This document shows positions 1 to 7,062 of a stretch of 7,062 nt of DNA, piece after piece. The stretch's first letter is position 1; every line of letters starts with the position of its first letter. Made by a program: the position numbers and the translations under genes. The stretch is taken from assembly GCA_910578575.1 (NCBI GenBank), contig CAJTQP010000086.1:1-7062 (forward strand), read 5' to 3'. The notes under the pieces are model-generated. The model saw only the letters and a program-made list of their open reading frames with translations, had not been told where the DNA came from and did not search any database. Source of the stretch: an uncultured Oscillospiraceae bacterium (GTDB lineage Bacteria > Bacillota > Clostridia > Oscillospirales > Oscillospiraceae).

Positions 1-2463
<2,463 letters not shown>

Positions 2464-2525
2464 GCTATGTAACTCCTCATAAGATCAGCTTGACCTGTTT
2501 TTAACGCGATCATTTCCATTCGGTA

Positions 2526-2543
2526 TGGGGCAACCATGCCCCA
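2526..2543. repeat. Short hairpin upstream of gyrA
   Basis: TGGGGCA (2526-2532) and TGCCCCA (2537-2543) form a perfect 7-bp stem around an ACCA loop, ending about 60 nt upstream of the gyrA start. No T-run follows on either strand, so it is not a typical intrinsic terminator. It could be part of the gyrA leader or the outer edge of the repeat cluster. Confidence 0.5.
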
Positions 2544-2545
2544 AT

Positions 2546-2628
2546 GCAATGTGGGAGGGGCAATCCCATCCCAACGTAACGTGGGAGAGACAATCAAATC
2601 CCACCAACGCAACGCGGGAGAGACAATC
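2546..2628. repeat. Imperfect 30-33 bp tandem repeats, about 2.6 units
   Basis: Three successive segments (2546-2575, 2576-2608, 2609-2628) share a core like GCAACGTGGGAGAGACAATC followed by a C/A-rich tail. The third unit runs directly into the left hairpin of repeat copy A. A shortened version of the same array (3626-3660) stands before repeat copy B, so these units belong to the edge of the same element family. Confidence 0.7.
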
Positions 2629-2799
2629 GGGCGGGACGCCGTGGGCGGCGTCCCCTACAAAGACGCGCCGTGGTCCTCACCACCCATAGATTCACAATGT
2701 ACGTGGTTGGGCCTGTCGTGTGAACACAGCTATCTTGCGCGCCAACCACCTTGGATGTAGGGGACGGCGCCCTCGCCGTCCCGCGATTTACCAACCACC
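2609..2799. repeat. Dispersed 191-bp repeat, copy A (two-hairpin, MITE/REP-like)
   Basis: This copy aligns without gaps to 3641-3831. By my hand count about 30 of 191 positions differ (about 84% identity). The left hairpin is GGGACGCCG (2633-2641), loop TGGG, CGGCGTCCC (2646-2654). The right hairpin is GGGACGGCG (2761-2769), loop CCCT, CGCCGTCCC (2774-2782). The right hairpin with its flanking TGTAG closely resembles the reverse complement of the left one with its flanking CTACA, so the whole element is an imperfect inverted repeat about 156 bp long (2629-2784). TTCACA (2691-2696) and TGTGAA (2719-2724) form a conserved central inverted repeat. It has no coding capacity that I trust. From memory, similar GC-rich repeats are common in Oscillospiraceae genomes. 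Confidence 0.88.
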
Positions 2800-2885
2800 G
2801 TCCCGCGATTTACCAACCACCGGCCGCGATTTACCAACCACCGGCCGTGATTTACCAACCACCGGTCTGCCCGTTACCAACCACC
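2778..2885. repeat. Tandem array of five 21-22 bp units
   Basis: Units lie at 2778-2799, 2800-2821, 2822-2842, 2843-2863 and 2864-2885, each ending in TACCAACCACC and differing mainly in the first few bases. The first unit overlaps the right end of repeat copy A, so the array looks like an expansion of that end; copy B has only one such unit. Units have almost no spacer between them, so this is not a CRISPR array. Read on the minus strand, the array forms the 3' end of the PrsW-type gene. Confidence 0.88.
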
Positions 2886-3622
2886 GGCCCATCCTCCCTG
2901 GCACACCTGCGTAGCAATCTCACCACATACACCACCAAAATCACAAAATACACATAGAAAATCCCTCCAAACCCCACCAGCAAAAAGTCATACAAGCCGT
3001 GGAGCACCGCCGCCAGGAAAAAGGCGTGCTTCCTGGTGGCCAACGCCACCTGCCTCTGGCCCAGATTTTCGAGCCACTTGGCCTGCCCCACCCCGGCCCC
3101 CATGACGATGCCGAACATGGCGTGGCCGGGAATGGAGAAGATGGCCCGCGCCACGGCGGTGGCGAAGCCGTTGGTGAGCACGTACATCACATTCTCCACC
3201 GCCGCGAAGCCCAGGGACACGAACACCGCGTAGACGATGGCGTCGAAGCGGTAGTTGAAATTGGGCTCCCGCCAGCAGCGGCGGATGAGCACCCGATACT
3301 TGATCCCCTCCTCGATGAAGCCGGGCACCACGAAGTAGGCCAAAAACAGGTAGGCCAGGTAGCTCCAGGGGAAGAAGTCAATGAACTGGTCCGCCAGCAG
3401 CTCCAGCACCAGGATGGGCACCATGGCGACGACGCCCCGGAAAAAGAGGCTCAGCAGCAGGGAAAGGGGTTCCCGGTCCAGGCGGTCCATTCGGTAAATG
3501 AGCAGCAGCAGCAGGGCAGGGGGGAGGAGGGCGGCGGCAACCAAAAACGAAATGCTTTGAAAAATCAGGGTATTCACAACCTTTCGAATGGTGGGGTAGA
3601 CATCTCGGTAATTGATTCGCAT
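2852..3622 (-). CDS. prsW: PrsW-family intramembrane protease
   Basis: This is a multi-pass membrane protein of 256 residues in the PrsW/CPBP-like family of glutamic-type intramembrane proteases. B. subtilis PrsW cuts the anti-sigma factor RsiW. The conserved motifs are all visible: EEGIKY (104-109), FAAVEN (139-144), HAMFG (167-171) and HGLYDF (208-213). Hydrophobic segments occur near residues 24-43, 60-77, 87-103, 127-149, 160-180, 200-217 and 219-237. The RMDRLDREP stretch after the first segment is typical of the family. The ATG at 3622 is the only ATG before the first membrane segment that avoids reading repeat B, but no clear Shine-Dalgarno precedes it, so the true start is uncertain and could be a nearby GTG or TTG. 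The C-terminus from about P246 to W256 and the TAA stop come from the tandem array. No sigma or anti-sigma gene is in view, so the substrate is unknown. The symbol is a family name only. Confidence 0.87.
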   Translation of the reverse strand: MRINYRDVYPTIRKVVNTLIFQSISFLVAAALLPPALLLLLIYRMDRLDREPLSLLLSLFFRGVVAMVPILVLELLADQFIDFFPWSYLAYLFLAYFVVPGFIEEGIKYRVLIRRCWREPNFNYRFDAIVYAVFVSLGFAAVENVMYVLTNGFATAVARAIFSIPGHAMFGIVMGAGVGQAKWLENLGQRQVALATRKHAFFLAAVLHGLYDFLLVGFGGIFYVYFVILVVYVVRLLRRCAREDGPVVGNGQTGGW

Positions 3623-3916
3623 ACCGTAACGTGGGACACCGCAAGGTGGGAGGACCAATCGGGCGGGACGCCGAGGGCGGCGTCCCCTACAAGGACACGC
3701 CCGTGTCCTCACCTCCCATAGGTTCACAATTTGCGTGGTTGGACCTGCCGTGTGAACGGGCCTTTCTTGCGTGCCGGCCACCTTGGATGTAGGGGCCGGC
3801 GCCCTCGCCGGCCCGCGTTTTACCGGCCACCTGGCGTCCTTACGGCAATCTTCCGTCACCATCTTCTTTGCCATGGGGCTTTTGGTGGTGAATGGGAAAC
3901 GTCGTTTTCTATCCGT
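3623..3916. other. Repeat-bearing gap between the PrsW-type gene and gyrB
   Basis: These 294 bp are mostly repeat copy B (3641-3831), with a truncated leading unit (3626-3640) that begins 4 nt upstream of the protease start codon. The remaining part next to the gyrB stop (3832-3916) has no obvious hairpin plus T-run terminator. An open minus-strand frame crosses the whole gap in phase with the protease gene, starting at an ATG at 3874, but that ATG lacks a ribosome site and the encoded residues are translated repeat. Confidence 0.7.
3641..3831. repeat. Dispersed 191-bp repeat, copy B
   Basis: This is the direct-orientation partner of 2609-2799, with a constant offset of 1032 bp and no gaps. 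The left hairpin is GGGACGCCG (3665-3673), loop AGGG, CGGCGTCCC (3678-3686). The right hairpin is GGGCCGGCG (3793-3801), loop CCCT, CGCCGGCCC (3806-3814). Relative to copy A, the fourth pair of the right stem changed from A-T to C-G on both arms, which keeps the stem intact. Central TTCACA (3723-3728) and TGTGAA (3751-3756) are conserved. This copy also has an extra stem, GGACACG/CGTGTCC (3692-3707), that is degraded in copy A. Confidence 0.88.
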
Positions 3917-5863
3917 TCAGATATCCAAATTCGCCACATATTTGGCGTTGGATTCGATGAAGGCTTTCCGGGGCTCTACTTTTTCGCCCATTAGGATCGT
4001 AAAGATCTCGTCGGCTTTCACGGCGTCTTCCAGGGTGATGCGGCGCAGGGTTCTTGTCTCCGGGTTCATGGTGGTCTCCCAGAGCTCGTTGGGGTTCATC
4101 TCACCCAAGCCTTTGAAGCGGCTGATCTCCACCTTGGCGTTCTCATTGTCCCCCCGCATTTCGGCGGAGATCCGGTCCCGTTCTGGGTCGGAGTAGGCTA
4201 CCCGCTGCTGTTTGCCACGGGTAAGCTTATAGAGGGGGGGGACGGCGGAGTAGACGTAGCCGTCCTCGATGAGAGGGCGCATGAAGCGGAAGAAGAAGGT
4301 CAGAAGCAAGGTGCGGATGTGGGCACCGTCCACGTCGGCATCGGCCATGATGACGATCTTGTGGTAGCGCAGCTTTTCTGGGTTGAACTCGTCCCCGATG
4401 CCCGCCCCCAGGGCGGTGATGACGGGACTCAATTTGTCGTTGCCATAGACCTTATCTGCCCGCGCCTTCTCCACGTTGAGCATTTTCCCCCACAGGGGCA
4501 GGATGGCTTGGAAGCGGGAGTCCCGGCCCTGGGTGGCGGAACCTCCGGCGGAGTCCCCCTCCACGATGTAGATTTCCGTCAGGGCGGGGTCACGCTCGTT
4601 GCAATCCCGGAGCTTGTCGGGCATCTGGCCGGACTCCAGGCCGGTCTTCCGCCGGACGGATTCCCTGGCCTTCCGGGCGGCCTCTCTGGCGCGGGCGGCG
4701 GTGAGGGCCTTTTCCAGGATGGCCTTGCCTACGCTGGGGTTCTCCTCCAAAAACTCCTCTAGCTTTTCCGACACGATGGAATTCACCAAAGTGCGCATCT
4801 CGGAGTTGCCCAGCTTGGCCTTGGTTTGGCCCTCGAACTGGGCTTCCGTGAGTTTCACGGAGATGACGCAGGTGAGGCCCTCCCGGCAGTCCTCCCCGGA
4901 GACCTTTTCGTCGTCCTTGAGGAGTTTCATTTTCCGGCCGTAGGCATTCAGGGCGTTGGTGAGGGCCCGGCGGAAGCCCTCCTCGTGCATTCCCCCCTCC
5001 GGGGTGTGGACGTTGTTGGCAAAGGAGACGATGATCTCGTTGTAGGTGTCGGTATATTGTAGGGCCACCTCCGCCATGGCGTCGTCCCCCTTGGCCCCGG
5101 CCATATAGATGGGGGCGTCGTGGATGGCGGTTTTATTGCGGTTGATGTAGGTGACGAACTCCCGGATGCCTCCGGCGTAGCACATGGTCTCCCGGCGTAC
5201 CTCCTCCCCCCGGCTGTCGGAGATGGTGATGGAGAGGCCCGCGTTGAGGAAGGCCTCCTCCCGCATCCGGGTGTGGAGGGTGTCGTAGTCGTATTCGGTG
5301 GTCTCGGTGAACATCTCCGGGTCGGGATGGAAGCGCACCTGGGTGCCGCTGCGCTGCGTCTTGCCGATGATGGTCATGGGCTGCGTTACCAGGCCGCGGG
5401 AGAACTTCATCTCATAGATGTTCCCATCCTTGTGGACCTGAACGGTGAGCCAGTCACTGAGGGCGTTCACCACAGAGGCGCCCACCCCGTGGAGGCCGCC
5501 GGAGACCTTATAGCCCCCGCCGCCGAACTTGCCCCCGGCGTGAAGGATGGTGAACACCACCTCCAGAGCGGGCTTGCCGGTCTGCTGCTGGATGTCCACG
5601 GGGATGCCCCGGCCGTTATCCTGAACGGTGATGACGTTGCCGGGGCCGATGTCCACGGAAATTTCCGTACAGAACCCCGCCAGGGCCTCGTCGATGGAGT
5701 TGTCTACGATCTCATAGACCAAATGGTGCAGGCCGCTGGAGGAGGTGGAGCCGATGTACATACCGGGGCGCTTGCGCACCGCCTCCAGGCCCTCCAGCAC
5801 TTGAATCTCCGAGGCGCCATATTCATGGTCCACGGCGGTGGCGTTCTTGTTCTCTAAGTCCAT
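3917..5863 (-). CDS. gyrB: DNA gyrase subunit B
   Basis: GyrB is the ATPase subunit of gyrase and also provides the metal-binding TOPRIM centre for DNA cleavage. The product is 648 residues, the usual length for Bacillota GyrB without the insert seen in Proteobacteria. GHKL ATPase motifs: YEIVDNSIDEALAG with E51 and N55 (equivalent to E. coli Glu42 and Asn46), QDNGRGIP with D82, and GGLHGVGASVVNALS (122-136). TOPRIM: VEGDSAGGSA with E435, and DADVDG with D508, D510 and D512. The tail has SRFKGLGEMNPNELWETTM and a normal end, YVANLDI. The ATG at 5863 is chosen because GGAGG (5874-5878) lies 10 nt upstream and the family's usual start context follows. The frame stays open upstream to 6058, but that part overlaps remB out of frame and is not family sequence. 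It sits 19 nt after remB, so the two are probably co-transcribed. Confidence 0.98.
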   Translation of the reverse strand: MDLENKNATAVDHEYGASEIQVLEGLEAVRKRPGMYIGSTSSSGLHHLVYEIVDNSIDEALAGFCTEISVDIGPGNVITVQDNGRGIPVDIQQQTGKPALEVVFTILHAGGKFGGGGYKVSGGLHGVGASVVNALSDWLTVQVHKDGNIYEMKFSRGLVTQPMTIIGKTQRSGTQVRFHPDPEMFTETTEYDYDTLHTRMREEAFLNAGLSITISDSRGEEVRRETMCYAGGIREFVTYINRNKTAIHDAPIYMAGAKGDDAMAEVALQYTDTYNEIIVSFANNVHTPEGGMHEEGFRRALTNALNAYGRKMKLLKDDEKVSGEDCREGLTCVISVKLTEAQFEGQTKAKLGNSEMRTLVNSIVSEKLEEFLEENPSVGKAILEKALTAARAREAARKARESVRRKTGLESGQMPDKLRDCNERDPALTEIYIVEGDSAGGSATQGRDSRFQAILPLWGKMLNVEKARADKVYGNDKLSPVITALGAGIGDEFNPEKLRYHKIVIMADADVDGAHIRTLLLTFFFRFMRPLIEDGYVYSAVPPLYKLTRGKQQRVAYSDPERDRISAEMRGDNENAKVEISRFKGLGEMNPNELWETTMNPETRTLRRITLEDAVKADEIFTILMGEKVEPRKAFIESNAKYVANLDI

Positions 5864-5873
5864 AATCGGGAAA

Positions 5874-5878
5874 CCTCC
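5874..5878 (-). promoter_or_regulatory. Ribosome binding site deciding the gyrB start
   Basis: On the minus strand GGAGG stands 10 nt before the ATG at 5863. It fixes the gyrB start against the longer open frame that continues upstream to 6058. It lies in the 19-nt gap after the remB stop codon. Confidence 0.85.
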
Positions 5879-5882
5879 AAAA

Positions 5883-6152
5883 TCAAACAGGGTCAAAGGT
5901 ATCAGATAAAAATCGTTTTGCCAGAGTGGCAGGGGAGAGCTGGGTGAGATAGACCGTGATCTCCCCCTCCTGGTCCCGGCACAGCAGGAAGGCTTTGGGC
6001 AGATCCTCCCCCACGCTGACCACCCGGCCTTCCCGCTGGGCGCGGGCCAGAAAATCACGGGTGCGCCAGGAGGCGGTGGTGTTGTCCAGGTCGAAGATGC
6101 CCAGCACGTCGCTCTGATGGATCACCGTAGACGCGCCTAAGTGCAGATACAT
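5883..6152 (-). CDS. remB: RemB-like DUF370 protein (biofilm-matrix regulator family)
   Basis: The product is a small cytoplasmic protein of 89 residues. It opens with MYLHLGASTVI, followed by IFDLDNTTASWRTRDFL (19-35), GRVVSV and DLPKAFLLC, and closes with TVYLTQLSPATLAKRF. This is the full DUF370/RemA-RemB pattern (Pfam PF04025). In B. subtilis, RemA and RemB promote expression of biofilm-matrix genes, and remB (yaaB) lies just upstream of gyrB, as here. The function in this organism is inferred from the family only. The family members I recall are about 80-90 residues, so this is full length. The start is well supported by AAGGAGGT at 6160-6167, 7 nt upstream. That site overlaps the stop codon of orf108, which suggests translational coupling. 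gyrB follows after 19 nt. Confidence 0.93.
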   Translation of the reverse strand: MYLHLGASTVIHQSDVLGIFDLDNTTASWRTRDFLARAQREGRVVSVGEDLPKAFLLCRDQEGEITVYLTQLSPATLAKRFLSDTFDPV

Positions 6153-6157
6153 GGAGC

Positions 6158-6484
6158 TTACCTCCTTCTCTGCCGCATCCGCCGGACCCAGGCCCGGAAG
6201 CGGTCGGCCATGGCGTAAGCCGCCCAGAGCAGCAGGCCGTAGATGGCCCAGTAGAGCAGCACCCCCCATAGGGGGAAGATGCCTCCCTCCCCGCAAAAGG
6301 CCCGGACACTGCCGGACAGGCCCATAGCTCCCAACACCGCCGGGATCCAGCGGGCGATTTTTCCTTGGGAGACTAGGCTGATGAGCAGTTGTAATAGCGG
6401 CCCTACCCATAGTGGGACCAGGGCCAGTAAGATCACTGCCACCAGCATCCCCATGGCCCACAGGCCGATCATCAAATGAAACAT
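6158..6484 (-). CDS. Small membrane protein of unknown function (orf108)
   Basis: I do not recognise this 108-residue protein. The first 38 residues are almost entirely hydrophobic (MFHLMIGLWAMGMLVAVILL, then PLWVGPLLQLLISLV), consistent with a hairpin of two membrane segments or one long one. Residues 40-68 form a mixed loop with a Gly-rich patch (CGEGG), and a further segment (about 70-91, PLWGVLLYWAIYGLLLWAAY) is followed by a strongly basic tail ending in RRMRQRRR, which by the positive-inside rule should be cytoplasmic. The start is supported by GGGAGGGA (6491-6498), about 6 nt upstream of the ATG at 6484. The TAA stop overlaps the remB ribosome site and the gap to remB is 5 nt, so it is probably the first gene of an orf108-remB-gyrB transcript. 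The ribosome site, tight packing and coherent membrane topology support it as a real gene. Confidence 0.75.
   Translation of the reverse strand: MFHLMIGLWAMGMLVAVILLALVPLWVGPLLQLLISLVSQGKIARWIPAVLGAMGLSGSVRAFCGEGGIFPLWGVLLYWAIYGLLLWAAYAMADRFRAWVRRMRQRRR
6160..6167 (-). promoter_or_regulatory. Strong ribosome binding site of remB, overlapping the orf108 stop
   Basis: AAGGAGGT on the minus strand is a near-perfect Shine-Dalgarno sequence 7 nt before the remB ATG. The orf108 stop codon (6158-6160) shares a base with it, so ribosomes finishing orf108 would end on the remB site. Confidence 0.88.
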
Positions 6485-6529
6485 AGCAAATCCCTCCCAT
6501 CTATTTTACCCCAGGAACAGGGGCGAACT

Positions 6530-6547
6530 GTGTACGAAACGGTACAC
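6530..6547. promoter_or_regulatory. Inverted repeat upstream of orf108, possible operator
   Basis: GTGTAC (6530-6535) and GTACAC (6542-6547) form a perfect 6-bp dyad with a 6-nt spacer, GAAACG. It is centred about 55 nt upstream of the orf108 start, a position where a repressor or activator could act on the operon promoter. No regulator family is implied, and a 6-bp dyad can arise by chance. Confidence 0.35.
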
Positions 6548-6686
6548 GAAAGGGAAAATTTCAAGAGAAACATAGCAAACCAAGGCCAGCAGCCGCAGGT
6601 TTGTCCACAAAAGAGGCAAAGTCTGTGTAAAAACCAACCATACAAGCAGCACCCACAAATAAGACAGCTCCCTAAAAGCTCCCCAC

Positions 6687-6898
6687 CCAAAGCCCTCTTT
6701 TCCAAAGAGGGTGTCACGGCGAAGCCCGTGACGGGTGATTCCCAGAAGTGTGAGTGCCCTCTAGGACACAGGAGGAGAACCGCGCGATTTCTCTTCGTAA
6801 GATTCCCCCTCACGACATTGTGGAAGCACCACGTTTTGTTCCCGGAGGCAATCCTCACCCGGCTTCGCCGGGAGCTCCTTTCAAAAGGAGCCTTTTGG
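6687..6898. repeat. MITE/REP-like element with hairpin ends
   Basis: This 212-bp element has imperfect terminal inverted repeats, CCAAAG... on the left and ...CTTTTGG on the right. Each end has two hairpins in mirrored order. Left: CCCTCTTT (6693-6700) with AAAGAGGG (6704-6711), then GTCACGG (6713-6719) with CCGTGAC (6726-6732). Right: CCCGGC (6858-6863) with GCCGGG (6867-6872), then GCTCCTTT (6874-6881) with AAAGGAGC (6884-6891). GGCGAAGCC-type loops occur at both ends. There is no transposase inside, so any mobility would depend on an enzyme encoded elsewhere. I recall similar CTCCTTTCAAAAGGAG-ended repeats from clostridial genomes. It is unrelated to the 191-bp repeats. Confidence 0.75.
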
Positions 6899-6925
6899 TG
6901 GGGTCCTGCCACCTATCGTCCATCC

Positions 6926-6984
6926 AGACAAAGCCGTAACAAGCAAAGCTATACCAAAGCAAACTGTGCCAAGCAAAGCCGTGG
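6926..6984. repeat. Degenerate 15-bp tandem repeat, four units
   Basis: Units at 6926-6939, 6940-6954, 6955-6969 and 6970-6984 follow a pattern like CAAGCAAAGCCGTGG, with several substitutions each and one unit a base short. A further CAAGCC follows. It lies just outside the hairpin-ended element and its role is unknown. Confidence 0.6.
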
Positions 6985-7062
6985 CAAGCCCCAACTTCCC
7001 CTCTCCCCACCTACTTCCTAGATGGGGTAGAACCAATCCGAGTTCAAAAACCCAAGCATCCA

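Larger units (their letters stand above)
2464..2851. other. Repeat-rich gap between gyrA and the PrsW-type gene
   Basis: This 388-bp stretch holds no credible gene. From the gyrA side it contains the gyrA ribosome site, a short hairpin (2526-2543), imperfect 30-33 bp repeats (2546-2628), repeat copy A (2609-2799) and most of a 21-22 bp tandem array. I saw no convincing -35/-10 pair for gyrA and no stem followed by a T-run that would make a standard terminator for the protease gene. Short open frames here consist of the repeat translated and are not taken as genes. Confidence 0.7.
6485..7062. other. Gene-free, repeat-bearing region upstream of orf108
   Basis: This stretch looks less GC-rich than the genes and contains no frame with a ribosome site and protein-like composition. 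The part next to orf108 (6485-6686) should hold the operon promoter, but no clear -35/-10 pair stands out. Next come a hairpin-ended repeat element (6687-6898), a short tandem repeat (6926-6984), and 78 bp at the edge in which I see nothing. recF and other replication genes are not visible. Confidence 0.65.

Noticed and set aside
2594..2794. 66-codon minus-strand frame in repeat copy A
   Set aside because: It is the same translated repeat as upstream of the protease gene, with no ribosome site. Differences between the copies mostly change residues.
2778..2885. CRISPR-like array
   Set aside because: The units abut with no unique spacers, the repeat length is only 21-22 bp, and there are no cas genes.
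2536..2957. Plus-strand frames with DLPTTGR-type repeats
   Set aside because: The periodic peptides are the 21-22 bp array translated. There is no ribosome site and the frame changes as unit length varies.
2633..3814. The GC-rich hairpins as intrinsic terminators
   Set aside because: No T-run follows any of the four stems on either strand, so they do not fit a standard Rho-independent terminator.
4319..5857. Plus-strand open frames across gyrB
   Set aside because: They are antisense to unmistakable GyrB sequence and have no recognisable protein features.
5864..6058. N-terminal extension of gyrB up to an upstream ATG at 6058
   Set aside because: It overlaps remB out of frame, its translation is not GyrB-like, and a good ribosome site stands before the ATG at 5863.
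6569..6577. Extended -10 promoter candidate (TGCTATGTT on the minus strand) for the operon
   Set aside because: The -10 is plausible, but no acceptable -35 hexamer lies at 16-18 bp and the same motif recurs at the orf108 start codon.
6601..6609. DnaA-box-like TTGTCCACA, possible oriC
   Set aside because: It is a single site one base off TTATCCACA. No cluster of boxes and no AT-rich unwinding region were seen nearby, so chance is likely.
6472..7021. Open frames on both strands upstream of orf108 (146 and 181 codons)
   Set aside because: They run through the hairpin-ended element and tandem repeat, have odd composition and lack ribosome sites.

Overview
The window reads as a chromosomal piece of a GC-rich clostridial bacterium (Bacillota). 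The best guess is the Oscillospiraceae, near Flavonifractor, Oscillibacter or Pseudoflavonifractor. The evidence is the remB-gyrB-gyrA gene order known from the dnaA/gyrase region of Bacillota, clostridial-looking gyrase and RemB sequences, good GGAGG-type ribosome sites, and GC-rich hairpin repeats of a kind I recall from such genomes. The family placement is from memory and was not checked by a search.

Every gene I can support lies on the minus strand, so transcription runs from the right end to the left: orf108 (6484-6158, small membrane protein of unknown function), remB (6152-5883), gyrB (5863-3917), a PrsW-type membrane protease (about 3622-2852), and gyrA (2463 to beyond position 1, lacking only its extreme C-terminus). 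orf108, remB and gyrB are tightly packed with gaps of 5 and 19 nt and look like one transcription unit. GyrB and GyrA are the two subunits of DNA gyrase. RemB is a DUF370 protein of the biofilm-matrix regulator family and commonly sits beside gyrB.

The unusual part is between gyrB and gyrA. The protease gene is bracketed by two direct copies (2609-2799 and 3641-3831) of a 191-bp repeat that align without gaps at about 84% identity and lie exactly 1032 bp apart. Each copy carries two perfect 9-bp GC-rich hairpins in opposite orientation, and one hairpin shows a compensatory base-pair change between the copies. The left copy is extended on one side by imperfect 30-33 bp repeats and on the other by a 21-22 bp tandem array. 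That array supplies the last residues and the stop codon of the protease. Recombination between the copies would remove the protease gene and restore gyrB-gyrA adjacency.

The right 578 bp (6485-7062) has no convincing gene. It contains an 18-bp inverted repeat close upstream of orf108, a second and unrelated MITE/REP-like element with hairpin ends (6687-6898), and a short 15-bp tandem repeat (6926-6984). recF, which precedes remB in Bacillus subtilis, is not seen upstream of orf108 within the window.
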